Positions 26,501 to 36,705 of a DNA stretch of 64,000 nucleotides are shown here, piece by piece (the stretch's first letter is position 1; each line of letters starts with the position of its first letter). Both the position numbers and the translations under genes were made by a program. The notes beneath the pieces were generated by a model, which was given only the letters and a program-made list of their open reading frames with translations, did not search any database and was not told the DNA's origin. The DNA lies in assembly GCA_946183145.1 (NCBI GenBank), contig CAMGZM010000003.1, forward strand, positions 62,001-126,000, given 5' to 3'. The DNA is from an uncultured Fretibacterium sp. GTDB taxonomy: Bacteria; Synergistota; Synergistia; Synergistales; Aminobacteriaceae.

Positions 26501-28003
26501 ATGGAAGCATTATCACACATGGCCGTAATGATTCGTGAGCCTTGGCTGATTGCTCTTGTTGCGGCCGGGACATGCGCGGGAATTTACGTAGGAGCGATTC
26601 CGGGACTCTCCGGGACTATGGCCGTATCGCTTCTCGTATCGTTCACATTCGGATGGGAGCAGCACATGGCACTTGCTGTAATGGTCGGCGTGTATGTCGG
26701 ATCAGTTTTCGGCGGTTCACGCTCTGCAATCCTGCTGAATATTCCCGGCGCGCCTGCTGCGGTTGCAACTGCTCTTGACGGTTACGCGCTCGCCAAAAAG
26801 GGCCGTGCGGGTGAAGCGATGGGACTCGCAACGTCTCAATCAGTAATCGGGACTCTCTTGGGCGTTCTTGCGCTTGCTACATGCGCTCCGTTAGTTGCAA
26901 GCATAGCGCGTAACTTTCACTCAATAGATTATCTTATGCTGTCATTGATGGGCTTGATGATGGTCGGCTCATTGTCGGGGCGTTCGGTACGTTTCGGACT
27001 CATTGCGGGGTGCATAGGAATATTCTTAGGGTGCGTAGGTGTTGACGGACAAACGGCGGTCAAAAGATTCACATTCGGAATCGTATACCTTAACAGCGGA
27101 GTTGATTACGTTGTTGCGATGATTGGCCTTTTCGGAGCGTCTGAAGCATTGAGTCAGATAACCGACATGAAAGCGACTCCCGTAAAGCAGAAAGTCGACA
27201 AAATTTTACCGTCATGGGCTGAGTCAGCAAAATATTTGTGGCTCACTGTGAAGTCGTCAATCATAGGCGTGTTAGTCGGAGCTTTGCCGGGTGCTGGAGG
27301 AGACATAGCCGCGCTGCTGAGTTACGATCAGGCGAAAAGGAGCGTGAAGAATCCCTCTGCGCCATTCGGGAAGGGAGCTGTTGAGGGGATAATTGCGCCG
27401 GAGTCCGCGAACAATGCCGCAATAGGAGGAGCGTTTATCCCGATGCTGACACTTGGAATCCCCGGCGATGCTGTTACGGCGGTCTTAATCAGCGCATTGA
27501 CGATACAGGGACTCAGGCCCGGACCGAATCTCATCTCACAGACTCCTGATTTGTTCTGGCTGATTGTTGCGAGTCTTCTGGTCGCGTCATTCTTCCTGTT
27601 AGTTTTCGGGCTGACGGGGATAAAGGCGTTCACGAAAATTGTAGAAGTCCCGAAAGGAATCCTAATGCCCACGATATTAATCTTGTCGGTAATCGGAGCA
27701 TACGCAATACGAAACAGCGTGTACGATATTTTGTGGATGTTCGGATTCGGGATAATCGGTTACTTCCTGAAGAGATTCAATTATCCGATTGCGCCAATCG
27801 TTTTGGGAGTGATTCTGACTCGCTTATGTGAAGAAAATTACCGTCGCGGAGTAATGTTGCAGGGCGGCTCAGTGATGGGAATGTTAGGGAGCATTTTCAC
27901 GAGCTATATATCAATCGCGCTGTTTGTGCTGTTGGTTGTGCTTTTTGTTACGCAGACTGAGAGCTATAAACACTGGCAGGCAAAAAGGCGCGGCGAAAAT
28001 TAA
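26501..28003 (+). CDS. tctA: TTT transporter large membrane subunit TctA
   Basis: A 500-residue integral membrane protein with about 11-12 helices. The family motifs GAIPGLSGTMAVSLLVSFTFG and GALPGAGGDIAALLSYDQAKR are intact, and a KNPSAPFGKGAVEGIIAPESANNA block follows the second. TctA forms the translocation channel, driven by a sodium or proton gradient. Sixteen bases separate it from tctB, and its ribosome site AAGGAGGTCTCA is the same sequence as the one before the first tctC. Confidence 0.95.
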   Translation: MEALSHMAVMIREPWLIALVAAGTCAGIYVGAIPGLSGTMAVSLLVSFTFGWEQHMALAVMVGVYVGSVFGGSRSAILLNIPGAPAAVATALDGYALAKKGRAGEAMGLATSQSVIGTLLGVLALATCAPLVASIARNFHSIDYLMLSLMGLMMVGSLSGRSVRFGLIAGCIGIFLGCVGVDGQTAVKRFTFGIVYLNSGVDYVVAMIGLFGASEALSQITDMKATPVKQKVDKILPSWAESAKYLWLTVKSSIIGVLVGALPGAGGDIAALLSYDQAKRSVKNPSAPFGKGAVEGIIAPESANNAAIGGAFIPMLTLGIPGDAVTAVLISALTIQGLRPGPNLISQTPDLFWLIVASLLVASFFLLVFGLTGIKAFTKIVEVPKGILMPTILILSVIGAYAIRNSVYDILWMFGFGIIGYFLKRFNYPIAPIVLGVILTRLCEENYRRGVMLQGGSVMGMLGSIFTSYISIALFVLLVVLFVTQTESYKHWQAKRRGEN

Positions 28004-28023
28004 TTGTGATTCAGAAATTGAGT

Positions 28024-28054
28024 CCTCCGTTCAGAAATGGGCGGGGGATTTTTT
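28024..28054 (+). terminator. Rho-independent terminator after the TTT operon
   Basis: CCTCCG and CGGGGG arms around a twelve-base loop are followed by TTTTTTG. It ends the tctC-tctA transcript; the next gene begins about 90 bases later. Confidence 0.85.
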
Positions 28055-28144
28055 GTTGTCTGAGGGAGGTTAATGAAAAAAAGTTTGCAAAAAAAATTAT
28101 TCGGAATATCATTACACAAAATAATCCTTAAAGGAGGAAATGCC

Positions 28145-31100
28145 ATGAGACGAACAATCTTGTGGAAAGCGTTTTTATTGCTCGCAGTATTGTTGCTGAT
28201 GTTTCCTGTCGGTGATAATCTGCATTCGTGCGGCGGAATTTTCGGTGCGGCATTGTTTGATTCAGTTGCTGAAGGCCATACGGTAACCTACATTAATGAG
28301 AACGGCGAAGAAGTTACAGAAGATGGAGAAGACAATGGCTCATTTAAGTTTATTACTGAACTCCCAAGCGAGGGACTCTATGGGTCGAGTACCTACGAAG
28401 CTTACGTCATCAATGCCCCTATTACTTACAGCGGAGATGCAGCACTCAATATCTGGGGGACACGCGATATAATTCTCGCAAACTCACTCACGATTGACGT
28501 CTCAGCGAAAGCAGGTACTTACGGTATACGAGGTGGTTATACTGAGACACTCCGTATTTTCCGTGCAACTAAAATCGACGGTGAGCCTGTAAACTCTAAA
28601 GATTGCAAAATCGAAATCACGACAACGCTGCCTACGACGCAGTGGGAGGGTGCCGGGTACGCTATTAGTGCCCTGAACATCCATATTTACGGCGGAAAGA
28701 TCACGACAACGAACGGCGGACTCAATGCTCATGAAACCATCACGCTGAGTTACAGTGATGCGGAGCATGACAGCATAACGGTACCAAGTTATGTAACTGA
28801 GAAAGGTACTGTCAGTGTTGCAGACGGAAAATATTTCAAAGTTACGAAAGACGATAATACAACATAATTACACCGGCAATATCAGTAATACTGGAGATAT
28901 TAGCGGCGTAACACTAACTCCTGCTCCCAATGCTCTAACGTACATTAATGCGGACGGTGAAGAGATTATAACTGAAGCTGATCCGCTCCCCGCAGACGCA
29001 CAAGAACTCAGCGGCACATACGGAGTCAAAAAGGCTCAAGAACTCAACGCAGCACTAACGATTCCTAACAACGGCACAGTGAACCTCATACTCGGCAATG
29101 AACTCACGATAAGCACGGACGGCAAGATCGGAAAAGCAGAGAATGCCGCAAATACGACTCTCAACATCTACAGCGAGAAGGGTGCATCAACAGCGGAGAT
29201 TATAGGCGGCTTAGAGGCAGATACGATTGTCATCAACGGCGTTTCTATCAGCGGCGACAATGCAGAACTCAAAGCCGGAACGATCAACATCTACGGCGGA
29301 AATATTGACGTGAATGCTATCGGCCAGGAAGACGCAAATATCACGCTGAGTTACGTTTCTTCCTATGGTACGAGCATCGATAATACGAGCATTAAAGCAG
29401 GAACGTACGCCGGGAATGTCAAAGTAGCAGATAATCAATATCTCACCTTCACGAAAGACAGCATAAAGTACATTCTCTCAGGCGATATTACGGATGATGA
29501 GAATGATGACAGCAGGAAATTTCTTACGGCCATTGCAGGACAGACACTCACGCCGCTAACGTCTGAGCTTATCACGATTAGCATTGACGAAATGACGAAC
29601 GGCAAAGTAACAGTAGCTTCACCGAAGGCAAACGGCGATTCTCTTTTAGCAGGAGAGAACGATACCGTAATGCTGAAAGTAACGCCGGATAATTACTATA
29701 AGCTGAAGGAAAATACTCTTACGGTGAAGAAGACAGATGATGAGACTGCTGAAGCTTTAACGCTGACTGCTGACACTGAAAACAAAGGCATATATACATT
29801 CACGATGCCTGATTGCGCTGTAACGGTTGCGGCTGAGTTTGAACTTGAACCAATCACGTACTTCACTTACGACGGCACAAGCGAAGAGGGAACAGAAATA
29901 ACGACAAATGATTTCACGCTGCTTACGAGCCAAGACAGCATGACACTCACAGGCGGAACAATCTATGTCGCAAGAGACAATGTAACAATCAGCAAGCTCG
30001 TGCTTAAAGCTGGAGACGGTGATAACGCTGATAAACCCGTTACGATTGTCATCGAGAACGCAACTCTCGAAGTAACCGAAATTGCAAATGATGGAAGCGC
30101 AAATGTTTCACTTAATATTTGGGGTAATGGAGAACTCGGGAAGCTCAACGCCGGAACAAAAGCTACAGCCATTAATCTTGGTTCGGCTGCTTTGACGATT
30201 GGGAACGCTGTCTTAACAGTTGATACGTCCAACACGGGAACAGTGAACGTATATATGTCTAATGTCAACGGCACTTATTACAATGATAAAGGCATAAGCT
30301 ACACAGTAACATTTATTTACGATGATGATTTGGGAAGCAGAGTAACGCAGATGTTAAAGTACGGGCAGACAAAAGCCGAAAGACCCGTAGACCTTGCGCG
30401 TACTGGCTACGTTTTCGATAACTGGTATGCTGTTGAGAATGCTGACGCGGAAATAGCTGAAAATGCGACTGCTTACGATTTCAACGCCGATGTAACAAAA
30501 GACACCTACATCAAAGCAAAGTGGCTCAAACCTCACAATATCACCTACATAGGCATAGAGAACGCAACGTTTGATGATGGTGATCAAGTAACAACATACA
30601 ATGAAGGATCAGCAACAAAGCTCAATAACCCCTCGCGTAAGAGCTGGACATTTACGGGCTGGACTTGCACCGAACTCCCCGGCATAGCGCAGACTGCCGA
30701 CTTCACAATCCCAACGACAGCAAATAGTGATCTCACAATGACAGCGCACTGGACGAACAACGAATATACACCTGAAGACGGCTCAAACGTTCCGCAGTTC
30801 GCGTATCATGCTCTCATTCTCAGCGGGAAAATAGGCGTAACCTTCTACGTTTACCTGCCTGACGGGATTAATTCTGATGACTGCTCAATGTCATTCACGA
30901 TCGGTACAAGCGGCATAGGAACTTTGGAGGGCGTGAAGTCTTCAGAGACCGAAAAAATTGGCGATTATACATACTACATTTTTGAATGCCCTATAACGTC
31001 AATACAGATGGCCGACGAAATCACCGCAACTCTGACTTATCCCACAAACCAAACAGTAACGAATACGTACCCGGCGAAAAGGTATCTCGATTATGCCCTG

Positions 31101-31709
31101 ATGAATGATAACGAGGCTTTCAACGGGGAGCTTAAAGCCCTGATCGGAACAATCAAGAATTACGGCCATTACGCACAGGAAGCACTAAGAGAAAAATGGA
31201 ATGATGACAACAAGTATACGGCTATGGACAGCTACGACGAGATAACAGATGACGAAGTAGCGACTCTTCCCAGCGGTCTTGACAGTGTTTCAATTCCTGA
31301 GAGAACGAGTGATATGACGGGAATCGCGGATAACGGTATAGGCTTGCAGTTAGGTCTTGACTCTGACACTTCGCTTGTTCTTGTTCTGACTCCTGCTGAC
31401 AACTGCACGCTTTCAGCAAAAGTCAGCGGCTGGGATGATGTTGACACCACAACAGACAATACAGTAACCTTCAAGGGGATCTCCGCGCACCTTCTCGGCC
31501 AGGAGTTCACTGTAACGGTTACGCCAACTGTGAACGGCACAGCGGGTACACCTTTCGGCATTAAGTTTTCTGCCCTGTCATATGTCAAAGCGGTGCTTAA
31601 TGACAGCACTCAAGATACGAAACTGAGGAAGGCGGTCAAGGCTCTGTATGATTACTACAATGCAACAGTAGCATACAGGGAGACTCTGGACACCACGCAA
31701 GGCAATTAG
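28145..31709 (+). pseudogene. Large repeat-containing surface protein, interrupted by one frameshift
   Basis: Two overlapping frames make one protein of about 1,190 residues. The first (28145-28867) has a signal peptide (MRRTILWKAFLLLAVLLLMF) and stops at DDNTT. The second resumes in the next frame as NYTGNISNTGDISG. Removing one base near 28860 joins VADGKYFKVTKDD to the rest; the same join occurs intact further on (VADNQYLTFTKD then SGDI), so an unbroken ancestor is likely. It carries right-handed-helix-like repeats, InlB/Listeria-Bacteroides-type repeats (ARTGYVFDNWYA, WTFTGWTC), and a C-terminal domain (LILSGKIGVTFYVYLPDG). No LPXTG or CTERM tail. Probably an adhesin; a base error in the assembly is also possible. 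Confidence 0.7.
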
Positions 31710-31737
31710 GACAAAATAGCACAGTGAGAAAAAACAG

Positions 31738-31773
31738 CCGGGAGATTCGATGAGAGTCCCCCGGATTTTTTTT
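31738..31773 (+). terminator. Rho-independent terminator after the surface-protein gene
   Basis: CCGGGAG and TCCCCCGG arms form a stem followed by a run of eight T. It lies between the converging surface-protein and MBL-fold genes. Confidence 0.8.
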
Positions 31774-31778
31774 GCGGA

Positions 31779-32702
31779 TTAGATTTCTTCCTCTTTGAGC
31801 ATCATTGAGAGAAGTTCATCCCTCTTAGCGTCGAGTTTTTTCCCCCACGCATCAGAATGAATAAAGCTGTCCCCGCTCCCGTCATCAGACTCAGAAGCTC
31901 CGAAAAAATCATAGCCCACGAACCTCGCAGGGTATGAAGGAAGCACAACATCAACATGAATATCCCTCACTTTGTCGATGCTCGCAAGATAGTTATCACG
32001 CATTGACAGAGGTATTCCGCTCCGTGCCATGACATCACGCGCAAGGAATGACGCACCTATACCGCCGTGAATCGCGCAAGTCAGAGTCCTCCCTTTGTGG
32101 TTGATGTCAAAGAAGAATGACGTTGTTCCGGGAGTATGTCCGGGGCAGTGAAGCGGCTTTATCCGAATGTCTCCGCAATCTATCACGCTGTCGTAATCGT
32201 AGAAATTTGTTATCGGGAAAACGGGTACAGTGTCCTCAAACATTATCATGTGCCTGCTTTCCGTCAGGTAAAATTCATCGTGCTTCCCAAGCCATATTTC
32301 ACAGCCGCTTAGATCGTGAATTGCTTTTGCGCCTCCGCATTTGTCGTAATGCGCGTGAGTGATGAGAAGTCTGCGGATATTTTTCGGGTCAAAGCCGAGT
32401 GCCTTTATGCTGTCGATGAGGAGATAAGCTGTCTGGCTCATTGTGGAATTTATGAGGATTAAGCCTTCTTTTGTGTCGAGAAGGTATGCTGATGTCCAGT
32501 AATTTCCGACGTAGTAAATATTTTCGATAACGTGAAAGGGTTTGTGATAAAGCTCGTGAGGATTCTGCATCCAGTGCGCAATCTGTTCGCCGAATGTCAG
32601 AAACAATAAAGCCGCCTTCTTTCTGCGTATGATTGTCTGTTTTCGCGGAATGAGCGTCAATATATCAGAATATTTTTTGCGCTGCAAGTATAATATGTTC
32701 AA
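31779..32702 (-). CDS. Metallo-beta-lactamase-fold hydrolase with HAHYDK motif
   Basis: A zinc-hydrolase-fold protein, up to 307 residues. The fold markers are YYVGNYWTSAYLLDTKEGLILINS, the metal motif THAHYDKCGG, CPGHTPGTTSF and FDINHKGRTLTCAIHGG. The layout is that of subclass B3-like proteins, but the usual H-x-H-x-D-H is H-x-H-x-D-K: the sixth position is Lys, so one metal site is probably changed. There is no signal peptide, so a role as an antibiotic-degrading enzyme is not supported. The start is uncertain: the far upstream TTG lies in the promoter of the divergent gene; the TTG near 32609 or the ATG at 32570 are better. Confidence 0.75.
   Translation of the reverse strand: MNILYLQRKKYSDILTLIPRKQTIIRRKKAALLFLTFGEQIAHWMQNPHELYHKPFHVIENIYYVGNYWTSAYLLDTKEGLILINSTMSQTAYLLIDSIKALGFDPKNIRRLLITHAHYDKCGGAKAIHDLSGCEIWLGKHDEFYLTESRHMIMFEDTVPVFPITNFYDYDSVIDCGDIRIKPLHCPGHTPGTTSFFFDINHKGRTLTCAIHGGIGASFLARDVMARSGIPLSMRDNYLASIDKVRDIHVDVVLPSYPARFVGYDFFGASESDDGSGDSFIHSDAWGKKLDAKRDELLSMMLKEEEI
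32689..32694 (+). promoter_or_regulatory. Promoter -10 element of the second antiporter-like gene
   Basis: TATAAT lies 47 bases before the ATG at 32741. A clear -35 box is not visible. It overlaps the upstream end of the opposing MBL-fold frame, which argues for a later start of that gene. Confidence 0.45.
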
Positions 32703-32740
32703 TCACACAAATCACAATTCATTTCAGGAGGTTGAAACAG

Positions 32741-34714
32741 ATGAGGGGGAATTATGCGCTTCTTTTCCTCGTATTGTGGCCGATGTTCGGGGGGCTTTTG
32801 TCGTTTTACGCCGGCAAGAAGAGTCGTCTTGTGCGCGACTGCATGGCCGATGCTGTTTGCGTGATTGAGCTTGCGTTTGTGTTGTCGATGTGGGGGAGTC
32901 TCGGCACGGAGCTATTTATCCCGGGAGTCTGCGGACTCGGAATGAAGCTGAAGATTGACGGGTTCAGATTCATTTATGCCGTGATTATCGCGTTCATGTG
33001 GTCGGCAACAACAATTTTTTCACGGGAATATTTGCAACATCATCACAACCGTAACCGTTACTACACGTACGTATTGTTGACTCTCGGCTCAATAATGGGA
33101 GTTTTCATTTCTGGGGATTTGTTCACGACGTTTATGTTCTTTGAGATGATGTCTCTTTTCTCGTACATTATGGTTGTTCAGGACGAGACTCACGAAGCAC
33201 AGAGAGCCGCGCAGACATACTTAGCGATTGCGATAATCGGCGGCCTTGTTACGCTGACGGGATTAATACTGCTGTATAACTACACTGGGACTCTTGATAT
33301 TGACTCTCTCGCAAAGTTCACGCTTCAGGACAAATCACCGTTATACGTTCCGGGCTTCCTGGTGTTTGTGGGATTTGCGGCTAAGGCGGCTATATTCCCG
33401 TCTCACATCTGGCTTCCTACAGCGCACACTGCTGCCCCTGCTCCGTCAAGCGCGTTATTGTCCGGGCTTCTCACTAAGTCCGGGCTTTTCGGGATTATCG
33501 TTTTGTCGTCAGGAATCTTCATGCACGACCCGCGATGGGGATTCATGCTGCTGATTCTCGCGGTTATCACTATGGTATTAGGGGCTGTACTTGCTGTTTT
33601 CTCCGTCAACATAAAACGCACTCTCGCATGTTCGTCAATGTCGCAGCTTGGATTCATTCTCACGGGAATCGCAATGCAGTGCTTCTTAGGACATGAGAAT
33701 GATTTGGCCGTAAGAGGTACGATTCTCTACATGGTCGGGCATTCGCTGATAAAATTGGTGTTGTTCCTTTGCGCTGGAGTCGTACACATGAACACTCACA
33801 AACTGAATCTCAACGACATACGCGGATTCGGGCGGGGAAAAAGGTTATTCATGTTTGCGTTTGTGATGGGCGGACTCGGATTGATGGGTTTCCCGTTAAT
33901 CAATGGCTATTTAGGGAAGACTCTAATTCATGAGGCGATTGTTGAGCATCTGCACGAATTATCGCACGGAGCCGGGACTCTCTCATTCATGACTGCGGGC
34001 GCGGAAAAATTTTTGTTCTCGGTCTGTGAATGGCTCTTCCTGATTTCGGGAGGACTCACAACTGCTTACGTGATTAAATTGTTCGTTGCGCTGTTCATCG
34101 CTAAACCCGCTGAAGGTATGCACCAGAAAGATATTTATCTCTCATGGCCGAATGCGATAATCATAACTCTGTCAGCATTAATTCTCCCTGCAATCGGAAT
34201 TTTCACGTCAGAAATCGGCGACAAAATAGCGTTTCTTGGTTCTGCGTTCATGCACGGCCCGGAACATCATCACGCTGTACATTATTTCGTGTTTGAGAAT
34301 CTTGAAGGCGCGTTGATTTCCCTGACGATTGGAGTCGCTGTTTACTTCCTGTTTATTCGCAAAGTGCTTCAGTCTGAGAGGGTTAAAGGCGAGATTGTTT
34401 ATGTTGATTTGTGGCCTTCATGGCTTAACATTGAGAATGCAATTTTCCGCCCCGTTATCGGATTGTTATTGCCTTTCATCGGTTCATTGTTCGCAAAAAT
34501 TGTTGACCTAATCACCGCAGGCCCTGTAACGCTGTTATTGTCTCAAGCGTCGAGGATAAAATTCATCCGTCCTCCTGAAGATACAGATTTCGGATATTAT
34601 CAGGACGAGTCGAAACAGGAAACAATAAGCACGCTTCTTCCGTCGAGTCTTGCTTACGGGTTAATGACATTCGCGGCGGGATTGCTATTTGTGATTGCGT
34701 TCATGATGATGTGA
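32741..34714 (+). CDS. Stand-alone antiporter-like membrane subunit (NuoL/MrpA type)
   Basis: A 657-residue membrane protein, longer than the first copy. It has the complex I/Mrp core: FFEMMSLFSYIMVV with the helix-5 Glu, KAAIFPSHIWLPTAHTAAPAPSSALLSGLLTKSGLFGI, RTLACSSMSQLGFILTG, and a C-terminal extension with further helices (residues about 540-650), as in NuoL. I chose the ATG at 32741 because AGGAGG lies nine bases upstream; the TTG at 32732 abuts it. Again no partner subunits are adjacent. It probably moves H+ or Na+ as part of a larger complex. Confidence 0.88.
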   Translation: MRGNYALLFLVLWPMFGGLLSFYAGKKSRLVRDCMADAVCVIELAFVLSMWGSLGTELFIPGVCGLGMKLKIDGFRFIYAVIIAFMWSATTIFSREYLQHHHNRNRYYTYVLLTLGSIMGVFISGDLFTTFMFFEMMSLFSYIMVVQDETHEAQRAAQTYLAIAIIGGLVTLTGLILLYNYTGTLDIDSLAKFTLQDKSPLYVPGFLVFVGFAAKAAIFPSHIWLPTAHTAAPAPSSALLSGLLTKSGLFGIIVLSSGIFMHDPRWGFMLLILAVITMVLGAVLAVFSVNIKRTLACSSMSQLGFILTGIAMQCFLGHENDLAVRGTILYMVGHSLIKLVLFLCAGVVHMNTHKLNLNDIRGFGRGKRLFMFAFVMGGLGLMGFPLINGYLGKTLIHEAIVEHLHELSHGAGTLSFMTAGAEKFLFSVCEWLFLISGGLTTAYVIKLFVALFIAKPAEGMHQKDIYLSWPNAIIITLSALILPAIGIFTSEIGDKIAFLGSAFMHGPEHHHAVHYFVFENLEGALISLTIGVAVYFLFIRKVLQSERVKGEIVYVDLWPSWLNIENAIFRPVIGLLLPFIGSLFAKIVDLITAGPVTLLLSQASRIKFIRPPEDTDFGYYQDESKQETISTLLPSSLAYGLMTFAAGLLFVIAFMMM

Positions 34715-34728
34715 ATGTGAAATTGAGT

Positions 34729-34759
34729 CGGCGGTCTCTTTTATGGGAGGCCGTTTTTT
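34729..34759 (+). terminator. Rho-independent terminator after the antiporter-like gene
   Basis: CGGCGGTCTC and GGGAGGCCG arms form an imperfect stem followed by six T. It separates the antiporter gene from flagellin. Confidence 0.75.
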
Positions 34760-34801
34760 GTTAATGCGGGAATTTGCCGGATTTATTTTTTGCGCTTCAT
34801 G

Positions 34802-34821
34802 CCCGATAATTAACTTATAAT
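34802..34821 (+). promoter_or_regulatory. Candidate flagellin promoter(s)
   Basis: CCCGATAA (34802-34809) differs by one base from the sigma-28 -10 consensus GCCGATAA, but the -35 TAAA is poor (TTAT). A TATAAT at 34816-34821 offers a sigma-70 alternative. Sigma-28 is expected for flagellin, but the sequence does not decide. Confidence 0.35.
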
Positions 34822-34853
34822 CCAGTATCTTGACAGAAGAAGGAATGATCACC

Positions 34854-36542
34854 GTGATTATCAACAACAATCTTACAGCGTTATCCGCCCTGAACGCTAC
34901 AAAAGCTACGGACAACATGATGACGAAATCGGTTCAGCCTTTAGCGACAGGACTCAAAGTAAATTCTGCTGCTGATGATGCTTCCGGTTTGGCGATAAGC
35001 GAGAAAATGCGCGCTCAGGTGAAAGGCTACGACATGGCCGTGAGAAATGCTCAGGACGGTATATCAATGCTGCGTGTTGCTGAGGGTGCGCTAGGTGATA
35101 CAAATGACCTTCTTCACAGGATGAGGGAGCTTTCAGTTCAGGCCGGGAATGGCACACTCACAATGCAGGACAGGACTCACATACAGGAAGAAATAGACGA
35201 GCTGAAAGAACAGATAAATCACATCTCAGACTATACGAATTTCAACACAAAAAGACTCCTTAACGGCAATTTAGGCGCGTTGTGGTCAGCCGATGACGCA
35301 AAAATAAAAGTGCGTGTAAAAGGCGGACTCTTAATGACAGATGAAGACGGACGGACTTCAAACAGCGAAGCAAATTATCGTCTCGAAATCAGGTCTAATC
35401 CCGGAGCGGCGCAAGTCCAGAAGAGCAATATTATGACAGTAACAGAAACTATGATTGTTGAGGGTGAGAATGAAGACGACAGCGCAATAGAAGTATATTA
35501 CGACAAAGCATTATGGGAGATTGACCAGTTTTATGACTCTGAGGGAGAATTTCTTGTTGATGAGCCTCAAAAACTCACTCTGATTCAGGGCGACGGAAAA
35601 ACAGCAAGCGTTACGATTTACCGCGAAGACACATTGAAGGATACAGCCGAGAAAATCAATATGGCGATTGCTGACGGACTCGGCCAGGCTGCATATACAG
35701 ATGACGCTAATCAGTTTGCTGTGATTTCTGACGGAACGGGAAATACATCGGAGTCAATTTTCTCACGGTCTGCAATTTATGACGATGAAGGCAGCATTAC
35801 GGGTTATGACATAAAATCGACTCTCGTAATACGCTCGGCAATTCAGGGTACTGACGGGGAAATATATTTTGCGGGAAATGATGACTTGATTCACGCTTTC
35901 GGCCTCAACACGATTCAGGACGCGGAAGACGGCACGTACAGAGTCTCAATCTACAACGCCCACACGGGAGAAGCTGTTGTTTCTGACATGAAGGTTACAG
36001 GCCATGAGCTTGGCGGGATAATTCACCCGAATATTGATGTCGAGTTTGACCCTATGGCGGGAACTATTGCGGCTTGGGACGAGTCTACAAAGCAGTACAG
36101 CATGACAGCAACAGGAGCATACACGGCGAATATTCATCTTTCGGACAACGGATTAACATTCCAGACGGGAACGAATCAGGCGGAAACTTTCAGCGTACAG
36201 TTCGGGAATGTCTCAGCGGATATGCTTGGTGTTGACCGCGTTAATGTCATGACGAGAGATCTTGCGGAAAAATCCGTAACGTACATTGACGAGGCTATAG
36301 ACAGCATAGTGAAGCAGAGAACGCAAATTGTATCGTACTCGAACGCATTGGAGCATTCAATCGCAAATCTCACAGTCTCAGGCCAAAATCTTGCTGACTC
36401 TCGCAGCCGTATAACTGATGCAGATTACGCGAAATCGGCCATGAGATATATAGAGTTCCAGATATTGAGCCGCGCTGAAGATGCTGTATTGTCTCAGGCG
36501 AACCAGCAGCCCGAAGCAGTTTTCAGCCTCATAAATTCATAG
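34854..36542 (+). CDS. Flagellin
   Basis: A 562-residue filament protein. The N-terminal D0/D1 helices (IINNNLTALSALNATKATDNMMTKSVQPLATGLKVNSAADDASGLAISEKMRAQ) and the C-terminal helices (VSGQNLADSRSRITDADYAKSAMRYIEFQILSRAEDAVLSQANQQPEAVFSLI) are well conserved. The central 280 residues are a variable surface domain rich in acidic and Thr residues. The start is GTG, chosen because AGAAGGA lies nine bases upstream; the ATG three codons earlier abuts that site. It is exported by the flagellar type III system. No other flagellar gene is in the window. Confidence 0.95.
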   Translation: MIINNNLTALSALNATKATDNMMTKSVQPLATGLKVNSAADDASGLAISEKMRAQVKGYDMAVRNAQDGISMLRVAEGALGDTNDLLHRMRELSVQAGNGTLTMQDRTHIQEEIDELKEQINHISDYTNFNTKRLLNGNLGALWSADDAKIKVRVKGGLLMTDEDGRTSNSEANYRLEIRSNPGAAQVQKSNIMTVTETMIVEGENEDDSAIEVYYDKALWEIDQFYDSEGEFLVDEPQKLTLIQGDGKTASVTIYREDTLKDTAEKINMAIADGLGQAAYTDDANQFAVISDGTGNTSESIFSRSAIYDDEGSITGYDIKSTLVIRSAIQGTDGEIYFAGNDDLIHAFGLNTIQDAEDGTYRVSIYNAHTGEAVVSDMKVTGHELGGIIHPNIDVEFDPMAGTIAAWDESTKQYSMTATGAYTANIHLSDNGLTFQTGTNQAETFSVQFGNVSADMLGVDRVNVMTRDLAEKSVTYIDEAIDSIVKQRTQIVSYSNALEHSIANLTVSGQNLADSRSRITDADYAKSAMRYIEFQILSRAEDAVLSQANQQPEAVFSLINS

Positions 36543-36705
36543 CTTCCCACAAAAAATTTTCAGCTTCACGAAAAAATTATTTTAACCGTTATTCCCGCTG
36601 ACAGTAATTGTGCGTTCAGGGGATTTATTTTTTATCACTCTGTAATAAGATACTCGCATTCCATAAACACAATCACAAAATATTTCAGAGGGAGGAAATC
36701 TCATC

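Noticed and set aside
31779-32702. Beta-lactamase resistance gene
   Set aside because: The protein lacks a signal peptide and has an altered metal motif; fold membership alone does not show resistance.
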